Positions 10,684 through 20,177 of a stretch of 64,000 bases of DNA are shown in pieces. Every line of letters begins with the position of its first letter. The first letter of the stretch is position 1. The position numbers were made by a program, and so were the translations under genes. The notes beneath the pieces were generated by a model. It did not search any database and was not told where the DNA came from. It worked only from the letters and a program-made list of their open reading frames with translations. This stretch comes from Okeania sp. KiyG1 (GTDB taxonomy: Bacteria; Cyanobacteriota; Cyanobacteriia; Cyanobacteriales; Microcoleaceae): NCBI RefSeq assembly GCF_014132355.1, contig NZ_BLZO01000042.1, forward strand, positions 39,055 through 103,054. The letters are read 5' to 3'.

Positions 10684-10785
10684 TTTCAGTTATCAGTTAT
10701 CAGTTATCAGTTATCAGCTTTTTTAGTTATTAGTTACCAGTTATTAGATTTCTTCTTATTCAGTTATCAGTTATCAGCTATTCTT
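10684..10785. repeat. Heptanucleotide STRR cluster (CAGTTAT)
   Basis: Immediately upstream of the kinase start lie tandem CAGTTAT heptamers with variants (AGTTATTAG, AGTTACCAG). This is the short tandemly repeated repetitive (STRR) class known from filamentous cyanobacteria. The same heptamer clusters recur near 10940, 11535, 21440, 28605, 44355, 46889, 50822 and 61272. Confidence 0.85.
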
Positions 10786-10847
10786 CAACAATTAGCATTA
10801 AAGAATTAAACTCATTCATTACTAATTACTTTAGTGGGCAAGTATGG

Positions 10848-11388
10848 TTTTTTGGCCTAATTTTTTTGAGTCTATATGAGCGCACCTTTTCCATTCTATT
10901 TATAATATCATGTCAAGTTTTTTTGTCAATCCCCCTTTTTTCAGTTATCAGTTATCAGTTATCAGTTATCAGTATCCAGTTAGTAGTATCCAGTTAGTAG
11001 TAGGAGTTGAGAAATCAAATAAATATTTCATGACTTACACAAAGGCACTATTTATAGAGTCCTATAACTATTGGACAATAGTTATGAGCGCTATATATAG
11101 CGTATCTGCGTAAGTCCTATATTTAATGGGTTAAAACCCTACTACAAACAAAGGAGATTTCAGCAACGCCCAAAAATTAAATCAATTATTGTACACAAAT
11201 CATCAATTATTTTCCCCTACTCTGTACGGACGTTGCATGCAATGTACCTACTACTCTCTCTTTTGTGGAGATATCTAAATTGAAATACTTTTTTTGATGA
11301 GCGATCGCCTGTCGTTAAGATTTTGTACTAGAAATTGTTTTTCCCAATCTGATTTTGTATTAGTTCCTACTCTGTTCCCTATTCTCTA
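10848..11388 (+). repeat. Non-coding duplicated block, copy 1 (carries a MITE)
   Basis: This block and 11440-11870 share the same order of segments: TTTTTTGGCCTAATTTTTTT, ATCATGTCAAGTTTTTTTGT, a CAGTTAT cluster, GGAGATTTCAG, AAATCAATTATTGTACAC, a TACGGACGTTG segment and GATGAGCGATCGCCT. Copy 1 differs mainly by the insertion at 11029-11119. No ORF is convincing. Confidence 0.8.
11029..11119 (+). mobile_element. 91-bp MITE (CAGGACTTACGCA family) with 5-bp target duplication
   Basis: Left end CATGACTTACACA and right end CTGCGTAAGTCCTA are imperfect terminal inverted repeats of the CAGGACTTACGCA type. The flanks TATTT at 11024-11028 and 11120-11124 form a 5-bp duplication. The paralogous block retains the empty site with a single TATTT at 11596-11600, which proves the insertion boundaries. 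The interior holds the palindrome ACTATTGGACAATAGT. Confidence 0.85.
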
Positions 11389-11439
11389 GAATTATCAATT
11401 CTGTTATCGGTTATTAGACTGCCTAGTAGAGGAATATAG

Positions 11440-11870
11440 CTTTTTTGGCCTAATTTTTTTGAGTATATATGAGCGCATCTTTCCCATTATATTTATGATA
11501 TCATGTCAAGTTTTTTTGTCAATCCCCCTTTTTTCAGTTATCAGTTATCAGTTATCAGTATCCAGTTAGTAGTAGGAGTTGAGAAATAGAATAAATATTT
11601 AATGGGCTAAAACCCTACTACAAACAAAGGAGATTTCAGTAACGCCCAAAAATTAAATCAATTATTGTACACAAATCATCAATTATTTCCCCCTGTTCTG
11701 TACGGACGTTGTATGCAACTACTACTCCCTCTTTTCTGGAGATATCTAAATAATCAGAATAATTAAAATGCTTTTTTTTGATGAGCGATCGCCTCTCATC
11801 AAGATTTTGCACTAGAAGTTGTTTTTCCCCACCTAGTTTTGTATTTGTTCCTACTCTCTTCCCTATTCCC
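11440..11870 (+). repeat. Non-coding duplicated block, copy 2 (empty site)
   Basis: Counterpart of 10848-11388 without the MITE. From 11871 to about 12710 the sequence is AT-rich with no recognisable gene or repeat. Confidence 0.75.
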
Positions 11871-12710
11871 TAAGCTCCTAAATTTTGTGCCTTATCCAAG
11901 TAAAAAAGGCGATCTATCTATAAAATTATTGATCGGCAATAATCTTTAATTTTTATTTTACAAACTAGCTAAAACTTATATCTGTAAAGCTATTTAGATT
12001 TATATATATATTTTTTGTACCTATCGATACTAAAAATAGTCATAGTAATTATCTATTAATTATCAACAGTAGTTTTGATTCTATAGGAGTTTACTTTGTC
12101 TCAGACTGTATCTTTAAACACTTGGAAAGTTTTAAGTTTTTTCTGAGTTCAGCCTTTCTTTAATTACAAGATATTTTCTGCATCATTCAAATCAAACTAC
12201 TAAATTACTCACACAAAACTTTCATTTATTGCAATAGTTTAGTAAGTTATATCAAAATACTTAAGGAAAATTATGGAAAATTAAATATAATTTTCTCCTG
12301 AAAGTTAGTTGTATTTATTGATAAAGAATAAATAGACACTACTTAATTTTCACCTGTAGATTGATTAAATAAATTATGAGACAATTTTGAAAATCTAGTA
12401 AGTACTTATATTATTTATATTCTGTGAATATTCTTGTTTGACATAAAAGCTTGAATATGTTAAAAAAATAATTGATCATTGCCACCATATTTTGAGGAAA
12501 TGAGAATAGATTAAACTGGCCTCAAGTCAGCTAAATAAATTAGTTTTTAAGATTAAATCAAAATGCCTAATATTTATAAATATAAAATTTATGAAGTTAA
12601 CTAAAGTAGAGAATTGCAATTAATTTTATAGATAAATATGAGTTTCTCAACCATTTTATGCGAATAAAACTTATCTGAACGAAATAACTTGTGAAATAAA
12701 ATAACTATTA

Positions 12711-12862
12711 GAGGTTGTCTGAGAAGTCCCATGTGCTACATCTAAGCCCTCTAAATCCCCCAAAATTGGGGGAATTTTAGAAGCAAATTTACTCTTGTTC
12801 CCCCCAAAGTTGGGGGGCTAGGGGGGCAAAATTCAGTATCAAAAAACTTTTCAGATATCCTC
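12711..12862 (+). mobile_element. ~152-bp MITE with GAGGTTGTCTGA-type ends
   Basis: Left GAGGTTGTCTGAGAAGT and right ACTTTTCAGATATCCTC are imperfect inverted repeats; TTA flanks both sides (12708-12710, 12863-12865). The interior contains CCCCC/GGGGG palindromes (ATCCCCCAAAATTGGGGGA). A TNA target duplication is typical of IS5-type elements of the IS1031 group, so it may be mobilised by such a transposase; none is present here. It ends about 60 bp before the next gene. Confidence 0.65.
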
Positions 12863-12925
12863 TTAATTCAAGCAATTATTAATGAATTTTATTTGAATAC
12901 TTATTTAATTAAATCAAGAGGAGTA

Positions 12926-15900
12926 ATGAGTAAAAAAAAGCCTATATATAAACAACTTTTACCACAACTAACAAGTGCCTTACTAAGTTTAATTGTACTG
13001 TTACCGACCCCAAGTAGAGCTGATGCTTTATTAGGAATAATTCGAGATGATGGAAATACAGATGAATGGAATAACATCATTACACGAATACGCAATCTAG
13101 GTATCAGTTATGAACCTATTGATTTAAGACAAATTAATACAGTAGCTGACCTATCTGGGGTGAAAGTTATCTTTTTACCAAACATTGAAACCTTAACTGA
13201 AACTCAAGTAGACATTATAGAAGAGTGGGTAAAACAGGGAGGGAAATTAATAGCTAGTGGCCAGGTAGGGAGAAAATCTAAACCAGGAGTAAGGCAAGAA
13301 TTGCGATCGCTCCTTGGGTCTTATTGGGCGTTTCCTTTGAGTCAACCTGCAATACCGGAGGCAAGATATCGTTGTTTAGATATTGCTTGCAAAAAGTCTA
13401 CCAGTTGGGCACCGATGGGAAATGACCAAGATACTGTTGAGGGTGGAGTATTAATTCCGGCAGGGTTAAGCAGTACAACTGCAGCTATTTGGAAAGGAAG
13501 TTCGGGTTCTTCAGCGGTAGTAATTACTCCTCAAGCAACCTACTTCGGTTGGAACTGGGGTAGTAATACCTCTGCAACGTTAGATAGTGCTTGGTTGCAA
13601 GCTGTGTTAAATCGTTATCAGAGTCAGCCACAATTTACAGCTAGAAATAATAATCCATTACCCACAGCGAATAGTAGACCGACTGCTCCCATTACTCCTA
13701 GCACTAACCCGGTTAAAATTAGACCCCGTATTTCCTCTGCACCAACAACGACTGAAAATAGGAATCAAGTTAGAGTTCAACCTAGAACTGCACCAGTAAA
13801 TTCAAATACAAGTCAACCACCGACTACAACTCAAAATTCGACTGAAAATACCAATCAAGTTAAAGTTCAACCTCAAACTGCACCAGTAAATTCAAATCAA
13901 CCTCCGACGACAACTCAAAATTCGACTGAAAATACCAATCAAGTTAGAGTTCAACCTCAAACTGCACCAGTAAATTCAAATCAACCTCCGACGACAACTC
14001 AAAACTCGACTGAAAATACCAATCAAGTTAGAGTTCAACCTCAAACTGCACCAGTAAATTCAAATATAAATCAACCTCCGACGACAACTCAAAATTCGAC
14101 TACGGAGCAAGATAATATTTGGCTCAGAAGTCAGCAACAGAAGACAACCACCGAACAAAAACCACCACAACAAAATCAACCACCAGGAACACTAGGTAGT
14201 CAAAATAATAATTTAACCTCACAGACAAATACAGCTCCCAAGAGTAACAACATTTGGAACAGATATCGAGAACAGATAGACCGACAAAACCAGCAAGCTG
14301 AAAATATCAGTACTAAGGAAAGAGTCGTTAATTCACTAGAAAACTCTAGTTCAGAAACCGCAAATAATAGAGACAATATTTGGAACAGAGCTAGACAGCA
14401 AACTGAGCAACAAAATCAACCAACTGAAAATATCAGTACCAAGGAAACCGATAACCCTACTCCAGAAACCGCAAATAATAGAGACAATATTTGGAATAGA
14501 TCCAGACAACAAACAACGACACCATCCTCTCGCCGTAATCCCCTAGCTGCCATACTCCGACCTTTACCCCCACCAGAGGTACAAGTACCAAACTCCCAAA
14601 CAGACCCTTCATCAGAATCAGCACCTGCGGGTTTGGAAGTCAGACAGGGAAACTATCCAATTAGTAGAGCAGAAGCTAATGCAATGTTGCAAGAGTTAAA
14701 TAATCTCTTGGGTAGATTTGAAAGTGCTTTAGTTGCAGCAAAATCAGCAAATGTAGAAGTTAATTTGTCAGCAGATAAAGGTAGTTTGGTAGCTACCAAT
14801 AGCGATCGTAGTACATTTATTGCTCAAAGAAATCGAGAAATAAGTAATGCTCAACAAATAGTCGAACGAGCACGCTTGACAATTCAAAGATTCCCCCAAC
14901 AAGTGGCATCCAAACAATATGCTACTGCTAGAAATCAATGGCTGCAAACAAGGCAAATGTTGTGGCAGAATTATCCCACTGATGGAGAAAGAGCAGGGGC
15001 TGAAATTAGAGCTGTGTGGTTAGACAGGGGTACAATTGTTAGGGCGCGGTCAGAACGTGGTTTGGCAATGGTTTTTGACCGACTTGCTGCTGCTGGTATT
15101 AATACTGTTTTCTTTGAAACTCTTAATGCTGGTTACACAATTTATCCCAGTAATGTTGCTCCCAGACAGAATCCTTTGACAATTTCCTGGGACCCACTTG
15201 AGTCTGCTGTTAAATTAGCTCGCGAGCGGAATATGGAGATACACGCTTGGATATGGACGTTTGCGACGGGGAATAAAGCTCATAATCGCGCTCTTGGTCA
15301 GCCAGATAGTTATTTAGGTCCGGTGATTTCGGCTCATCCTGATTGGGTGATGACTGATAAAAGGGGTCGGAAAAGACATCCTTCTGATGGGAAGGTATAT
15401 ATGGACCCTGCTAATCCTTATGTTCGGCAATATTTGCTGAGGATAATAGATGAAATTGCTAGTCGTTATCAGGTTGATGGGATTCAACTTGACTATATTC
15501 GCTATCCTTTTCAAAATCCTGGTCGGAATTTTTCTTATGGTTACAGCACCATAGCTCGTCAACAGTTTCAGCGGTTGCATGGTGTAGACCCGATGAAGAT
15601 TTCTTCACGCGATCGCCAAAATAGGTGGAAGTGGACTGAGTTTAAGATTAATCAAGTTAATAGTTTTGTGGCGGATACTTCGAGATTTCTCAAACAGAAA
15701 TATCCAAGGATAATTTTGTCGGCGGCGGTGTTTCCTTTTCCACGTCATGAGCGGTTTGATAAAATTCAGCAAGATTGGGATACTTGGGTTCTCAGGGGTG
15801 ATATTGATTTGTTGACTCCGATGACTTATGCTTTGGATACGAATCGTTTTCAGCAAATTACGCAACCGCTGACAAGTACGCGAGTATTAGGTAGTACTTT

Positions 15901-16489
15901 GATAACGCCTGCAGTTAAGCTTTTGAATATTCCTGAAATTGTTGCGGTTGACCAAATTCAAGCGGCGAGGGATTTGCCTACAGGGGGTTATATTATTTTT
16001 GCTGCGGAAAGAATTACTGGGGGGTTACATGGATTTTTGACTCGTACTCAGGGAGGACCGGAAACAGGGAAGAATAGTAGAGCTTCATTGAATGCTTTTG
16101 CGAACCCTTCTCATGTTGTGGAGGGTCCTATTCCGTATCGACAACCGTTTGCAGCAGCAGCAGATCGTTTTCAAGCTTTGAAAAAGGAATGGAGTTTTTT
16201 GTTGGCAAATGAGCAACTTTCTATGAGGAAGTCTGAGCTTGAGAGTTGGCGGAATCAAGCTGAGGAGTTGGCAGCAGATTTGAATCAATTGGCTGAAAAT
16301 CCGGATAATAGTAATTTGAATCAAGCTAGAAATAGTTTGAGAAGATTTCAGTTACAGTTTAGGAGTTCTATGAGTGTTCATGGGAGGGAAAATGCTTATC
16401 AAGTTCAGACTTGGCAAAATCGTTTAGCTGCTTTGGAAATGTTGTTAAATTATGGGGAGCGGGTGCGGTTAAAAAGTGGGAGATTTTGA
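12926..16489 (+). CDS. Secreted family-10-type glycosyl hydrolase-like protein (GHL10)
   Basis: The open frame extends to 12893, but ATG 12926 is preferred because AGAGGAG sits five bases upstream; this gives 1187 residues. A signal peptide covers about residues 1-34 (basic MSKKKP, hydrophobic LLSLIVLLP, then SRADA). Residues ~35-240 form a flavodoxin/GATase-like domain (IIRDDGNTDEW, VIFLPNIETL). A Gln/Asn/Thr-rich linker follows with 28-residue tandem repeats and a repeated NIWNR..Q unit. From about residue 690 the GHL10 domain is clear: IRAVWLDRG, NMEIHAWIWTF, HPDWVM, DGIQLDYIRYPF. Homologues are thought to act on cell-surface polysaccharide; substrate unknown. The stop codon forms part of the target site of the following MITE. 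Confidence 0.85.
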   Translation: MSKKKPIYKQLLPQLTSALLSLIVLLPTPSRADALLGIIRDDGNTDEWNNIITRIRNLGISYEPIDLRQINTVADLSGVKVIFLPNIETLTETQVDIIEEWVKQGGKLIASGQVGRKSKPGVRQELRSLLGSYWAFPLSQPAIPEARYRCLDIACKKSTSWAPMGNDQDTVEGGVLIPAGLSSTTAAIWKGSSGSSAVVITPQATYFGWNWGSNTSATLDSAWLQAVLNRYQSQPQFTARNNNPLPTANSRPTAPITPSTNPVKIRPRISSAPTTTENRNQVRVQPRTAPVNSNTSQPPTTTQNSTENTNQVKVQPQTAPVNSNQPPTTTQNSTENTNQVRVQPQTAPVNSNQPPTTTQNSTENTNQVRVQPQTAPVNSNINQPPTTTQNSTTEQDNIWLRSQQQKTTTEQKPPQQNQPPGTLGSQNNNLTSQTNTAPKSNNIWNRYREQIDRQNQQAENISTKERVVNSLENSSSETANNRDNIWNRARQQTEQQNQPTENISTKETDNPTPETANNRDNIWNRSRQQTTTPSSRRNPLAAILRPLPPPEVQVPNSQTDPSSESAPAGLEVRQGNYPISRAEANAMLQELNNLLGRFESALVAAKSANVEVNLSADKGSLVATNSDRSTFIAQRNREISNAQQIVERARLTIQRFPQQVASKQYATARNQWLQTRQMLWQNYPTDGERAGAEIRAVWLDRGTIVRARSERGLAMVFDRLAAAGINTVFFETLNAGYTIYPSNVAPRQNPLTISWDPLESAVKLARERNMEIHAWIWTFATGNKAHNRALGQPDSYLGPVISAHPDWVMTDKRGRKRHPSDGKVYMDPANPYVRQYLLRIIDEIASRYQVDGIQLDYIRYPFQNPGRNFSYGYSTIARQQFQRLHGVDPMKISSRDRQNRWKWTEFKINQVNSFVADTSRFLKQKYPRIILSAAVFPFPRHERFDKIQQDWDTWVLRGDIDLLTPMTYALDTNRFQQITQPLTSTRVLGSTLITPAVKLLNIPEIVAVDQIQAARDLPTGGYIIFAAERITGGLHGFLTRTQGGPETGKNSRASLNAFANPSHVVEGPIPYRQPFAAAADRFQALKKEWSFLLANEQLSMRKSELESWRNQAEELAADLNQLAENPDNSNLNQARNSLRRFQLQFRSSMSVHGRENAYQVQTWQNRLAALEMLLNYGERVRLKSGRF
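13750..14102 (+). repeat. 84-bp in-frame tandem repeats in the GHL10 linker
   Basis: Four near-identical units encode 28 residues each around ENTNQVRVQPQTAP and NQPPTTTQNST; the first is slightly diverged and longer. The high nucleotide identity implies recent expansion. The unit is 12 x 7 bp. Confidence 0.85.
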
Positions 16490-16579
16490 CAGGAATTACG
16501 CAAATTAACTTTGAAAACGCTAATGTAGGGGCGAATGGCATTCGCCCTTAGTCTATTTAGTGTCCGTGCGTAAGTCCTG
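16490..16579 (+). mobile_element. 90-bp MITE (CAGGACTTACGCA family) abutting a stop codon
   Basis: Left CAGGAATTACGCA and right TGCGTAAGTCCTG. The core hairpin is TAGGGGCGAATGGC with ATTCGCCCTTA. The flanks TTTGA (16485-16489) and TTTAA (16580-16584) match at four of five bases; the left one contains the TGA stop of the hydrolase gene. Confidence 0.75.
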
Positions 16580-16701
16580 TTTAAGTTTGCTAGTTATGTT
16601 GGTAGTGATATTTGTTGGTATACTCTTTTAATTATTACAGTGGTGTTAGCTCAGTTGTAACTGAGCGTACAGGTAGAGTTTATGCCTAAATTTAATTACA
16701 A

Positions 16702-18750
16702 TTAATTATTCAGTTGATTTTTCTGTTCAGGAGTTAAGTAAAGGTCAATTAGTAGCTTGAGTTGCTTGAAATTTTGATTGCTACTCCCTAGTTTCTCTCG
16801 AAAAGATAACAAGTAAGGCTGTACAGATTTATTGTTTAACTCTAAAGACTTCTCAACTAATCTTTGAAAAACTGGTAAACGACTGTATGATAGAGAACTG
16901 TATGATTGATAAAGGCATGATTGATCGCTGTATGATTTATATATATTGGGATTTTGTAAAAATGCTCTTAGAATATCCTTCCACTGCTCATTATTTAGTT
17001 CTTCAGCAACCATTATTAGAAGCTGTGTATTGTCAGAAGCTTCATTATAATTACCAGTGTTGGCAAATTTGTTTATTATAGCTGAAATATCAGTTTTCAA
17101 AATAGATATAAGTAATTTTTCAGGAATTACTTTCCTATCATATACGCTATACGTTAGAACATCATTCAAGGATACCTCTTTAATTTTTTCTGCAATACAA
17201 TTATCAAATATTTCAATAATTTCAGGCACTGAATCTTTTAAGAAATTGTATTTGAATTTAGCTGAAACTAATTCATTAAAATTAACTATTTTGGGTACAA
17301 AATTTTGAAAACTTAGTATTAATTTTTCTTGATCAATTTCACACAAATATCTTGAAGGTCTAGGAAAATTACCCAAATCAATCTCGAATACTCTCTGATT
17401 AATATAACTATTAAAAATTTCAATAATTTCAGGTTTTGACTTTCCTGATGAATTATATTTCGATTTAGCTGAAAGTAATTCTATAAAATCGGCATTGATA
17501 ATTTTCTCTTCTAGTATATCCTTAATAAAATCTTGCCAAAATTCGTAATTATAATTTGACATAACATCAGCTAAATCATTCAAAGGTGAAGACTTCACTC
17601 TCTCATTGATACAAGATACAATAGTTTCATCAGATGCTAAGGAAGTCTTGGATATTATTAAAAATAAATCATTTAAATTTGCCTTTAAAGCAGATTTTTT
17701 CAGACTAGGTAAAATTATTTTTGTTTGGAACAAATTATCTCCACAAGTATCATTTAATGACAAAATATCTTGTACAGGAATGTTATCAAACTTCTTAATT
17801 ACATAGTCTCTTAAAAAATCTATATGAGCTGCTTTAATTAGAGTTTTAACATCAGAAAAATTTTCATTCTCATACACTTCCAGCTTTTCAACAAAATTTT
17901 GAGCTTTTAATTGGCATGGTGGGCTTAAACTTTCCCAAACTGTAATTTTTGCCAAGTAAATGATTACTTTATCCCAGTTATCATCATCTACTTTATTAAT
18001 AATAATTCCAGACAACTTCTCATTTAATATTTTTCCTGTTTCTTGAACATACATTTTTGATACAGCAGTTAAAGCCGAAAATTGTCGTTCTCTTTCTAGT
18101 TCCGGCAAATTTTCTATTAGCAGACTTGTAGTTAAACCAATCACAATATCTTGAATTAAAGTAAACCTTGCACGAACTAATGGACTTGCTTGAAAATACT
18201 TAATAGCTTCTTCCGAGTCAACAGGAAAATATTCAGATTTAATATCTTGAAAAATCCTTTCCTTAGCAGCACGACCCTGAACAGGAGGACGTTGTAAAAG
18301 ATGAGTTATTGCACTTCGCAAATGATAGCGAGCTAATTCTGCTGTAGCTTCAAAAGGTTCTTCTAAAGATGTCATTGAAGGGTGAGCACATCGACTTCTA
18401 TCCTGAAATAACCTTTCAATATCTAACCTTTCTATAGGTGAAATTAATTCAAACTCTTCATGTGCTTTTTCTGGAATATTTGACTCAAATTGCCAAAGGT
18501 CTTTGAAATTTTCGTCTGAACGTAATTTCTCAAATTCTTGCAATAATTTCGGAGCTTTTTTATCTCCAAAAAGTTCTAGTTCCCTCAACTTATGGAGAAA
18601 ATCAAATACTACTGCATTCCAGGTAGATACTATACATGAACGAAATGCTCCAGCTCGATAACAAGCTACAGCTTCTTGTATGAATTTTTGAGATGATTTA
18701 TCTCTACAAAGTAGAATTAATTCGTCTAGGTCAATAAATGTTTGGTGCAT
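16702..18750 (-). CDS. Hypothetical protein with a candidate HEPN RNase domain
   Basis: 682 residues, not a family I can name. The N-terminal ~150 residues look like a HEPN fold: helices AVACYRAGAFRSCIVSTWNA and VVFDFLHKLRELEL, then DRSRCAHPSM, where R118-S-R-C-A-H123 fits the RX4H motif of HEPN ribonucleases. The remainder is predicted largely helical and contains an internal duplication: ELLSAKSKYN..KPEIIEIFN and ELVSAKFKYN..VPEIIEIFD. No signal peptide or membrane segment is seen. HEPN proteins often serve in toxin, abortive-infection or anti-phage systems, but no partner gene is adjacent: a non-coding gap and an ABC operon lie upstream. The domain call is by eye and moderately secure; the function is not established. 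Confidence 0.6.
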   Translation of the reverse strand: MHQTFIDLDELILLCRDKSSQKFIQEAVACYRAGAFRSCIVSTWNAVVFDFLHKLRELELFGDKKAPKLLQEFEKLRSDENFKDLWQFESNIPEKAHEEFELISPIERLDIERLFQDRSRCAHPSMTSLEEPFEATAELARYHLRSAITHLLQRPPVQGRAAKERIFQDIKSEYFPVDSEEAIKYFQASPLVRARFTLIQDIVIGLTTSLLIENLPELERERQFSALTAVSKMYVQETGKILNEKLSGIIINKVDDDNWDKVIIYLAKITVWESLSPPCQLKAQNFVEKLEVYENENFSDVKTLIKAAHIDFLRDYVIKKFDNIPVQDILSLNDTCGDNLFQTKIILPSLKKSALKANLNDLFLIISKTSLASDETIVSCINERVKSSPLNDLADVMSNYNYEFWQDFIKDILEEKIINADFIELLSAKSKYNSSGKSKPEIIEIFNSYINQRVFEIDLGNFPRPSRYLCEIDQEKLILSFQNFVPKIVNFNELVSAKFKYNFLKDSVPEIIEIFDNCIAEKIKEVSLNDVLTYSVYDRKVIPEKLLISILKTDISAIINKFANTGNYNEASDNTQLLIMVAEELNNEQWKDILRAFLQNPNIYKSYSDQSCLYQSYSSLSYSRLPVFQRLVEKSLELNNKSVQPYLLSFREKLGSSNQNFKQLKLLIDLYLTPEQKNQLNN

Positions 18751-18814
18751 AGAAAAAATAGATAATTTTGATTATTTTATAGAAATATTAGGTGCCAAAA
18801 AGCTGAGGATTTTT

Positions 18815-18965
18815 AACGAAGTCAGAAGTCAGAAGTCAGAAGTTAACCCACCCCTAACCCCTCCCAACCCACCCCTAACCCCTCCCAACCCACCCCTAAC
18901 CCCTCCCAGGAGGGGAGGTAGGGGATTTGAGCTTCGCTCCAAAAATATTTCGCCTTAAAAGGCGG
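18815..18965. repeat. 7-bp and 21-bp tandem repeats upstream of the HEPN-like gene
   Basis: AGTCAGA heptamers are followed by three copies of a 21-bp unit built on CCCACCCCTAACCCCTCCCAA, ending in the hairpin CCTCCCAGGAGGGGAGG. The same 21-bp phrase is embedded in MITEs at 28785 and 35670 and in elements at 39660 and 56800. Confidence 0.75.
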
Positions 18966-19026
18966 GGTTTTAGACCCATATTATTTTGATAAAATAGTAT
19001 TCTTCTGTGGCTGAATTTTAAGATAT

Positions 19027-19126
19027 AACACCATGTCCGAATAATTAGTGATAAAAAAAACTTTCTCCTCTTTCTTATTTATTCTTATTTATTCTTTATT
19101 TCCTCCTGACTCCTGACTCCTTAATC
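19027..19126 (+). mobile_element. Degenerate copy of the TATCATGTCCGG MITE family
   Basis: Left end CACCATGTCCGAATAATTAG followed by TGATAAAAAAAACTTTCTCC matches the left half of the family (compare 24071, 33850, 35573). The right terminal repeat is lost, and the body ends in CCTGACTCCTGACTCC heptamers next to the ABC gene stop. Confidence 0.6.
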
Positions 19127-19135
19127 ATCTAAATA

Positions 19136-19930
19136 TCAGTTTTCAAAATAACTAGAAGTATGCAAATCTTCAGGATTCAAATTAGAATTAACAACTTTAC
19201 CATCACTAAACCAAACAACACGCTTAGTTTGTTTTGCAACTTCTGGTTCGTGAGTCACCATTACCACTGTAATTCCACTAGCATTTAATTCTGTGAAAAT
19301 ATCTAACACTTCTTGAGTAGTTTTAGTATCTAAAGCACCCGTCGGTTCATCTGCTAATAATAATACTGGACGATTAACAATTGCACGAGCGATCGCTACC
19401 CTTTGTTGTTGTCCTCCTGATAGTTGATTGGGTTTATTATTCATCCGATTTTCTAACCCCACTAACTTTAAAGCTTCTGCTGCTCTTTCTTTTCTTTCCT
19501 TACTAGAAATTCCGGCATAAAGCATGGGTAAAATCACGTTATCAAGAGCTGTTATTTGTGGTAATAAATGAAATTGTTGGAAGACAAATCCAATTTTGAG
19601 ATTGCGAATTTTAGCTAAGTCTTTTTCTAAGGTATTAGCTATATCTAAAGCGTCAAGATAATAATTACCAGATGTAGGGCGATCGAGACAACCAATAATG
19701 TTCATGCAGGTAGATTTACCAGAACCTGATGCTCCCATAATGGAACAATATTCTCCTTCTTCTATAGTTAAAGTAACGCCATTTAAAGCACGAACTTCTA
19801 CATCGCCCATTACATAAATTTTCGCGATATTTTCTAACCCGACAATGACTGGTTTTTGGGTTTTATTTTCTGGGAGAATTAAGGAGTTATTTTCAGAATA
19901 TTTGTATTGCATAGTAAATTTTAATAACAA
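19136..19930 (-). CDS. ABC transporter ATP-binding protein, MacB/LolD type
   Basis: 264 residues (258 if the ATG at residue 7 is used). Walker [10 protein letters not shown] (66-74), Q-loop VFQQFHLLP, signature LSGGQQQR (170-177), Walker [13 protein letters not shown] (190-201) and H-loop [10 protein letters not shown] are all present. The closest families are ATPases pairing with FtsX/MacB-type permeases that export lipids, peptides or drugs by mechanotransmission. The matching permease lies 247 bp upstream on the same strand, with a palindrome-bearing element in the gap. A periplasmic adaptor of the HlyD type is not seen within the window. Substrate unknown. Confidence 0.9.
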   Translation of the reverse strand: MLLKFTMQYKYSENNSLILPENKTQKPVIVGLENIAKIYVMGDVEVRALNGVTLTIEEGEYCSIMGASGSGKSTCMNIIGCLDRPTSGNYYLDALDIANTLEKDLAKIRNLKIGFVFQQFHLLPQITALDNVILPMLYAGISSKERKERAAEALKLVGLENRMNNKPNQLSGGQQQRVAIARAIVNRPVLLLADEPTGALDTKTTQEVLDIFTELNASGITVVMVTHEPEVAKQTKRVVWFSDGKVVNSNLNPEDLHTSSYFEN

Positions 19931-19954
19931 GTTATTTTCAGCACATTTGCTTTG

Positions 19955-20137
19955 TATAACGCTTCTCTAATTTATAAGATACAGTTTTAGATCCCCACCC
20001 TGCCCCCAGATCCCCCTAACCCCCTTAATAAGGGGGGAACTGCTTAAAAAAGGGAGAGTCTTCAAAGTCCCCCTTTTTAAGGGGGATTTAGGGGGATCGT
20101 AAATGTACCTCATCTTTATGAAAAATGCTATATAGTA
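19955..20137. mobile_element. Inverted-repeat element with CCCCCTTAATAAGGGGG palindromes in the ABC operon gap
   Basis: Left end TATAACGCTTCTC.. and right end GTACCTCATC..AATGCTATATA resemble the element at 49829-49959 (TATAGC..GAGGTAC / GTACCT..GCTATA). Inside are GATCCCCCTAACCCCCTTAA, TAAGGGGGG and CCCCCTTTTTAAGGGGGATT palindromes. The same palindrome type is found in frame inside the NACHT gene (29808-30636). TTAATTA heptamers follow at 20138-20175. Confidence 0.55.
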
Positions 20138-20177
20138 ATTATTAATTATTAATTATTAATTATTAATTATTAATTGC

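Noticed and set aside
16641-16680. tRNA-like stretch GGTGTTAGCTCAGTTGTAAC
   Set aside because: It resembles a D-arm but no acceptor stem, anticodon stem or T-arm can be built around it.
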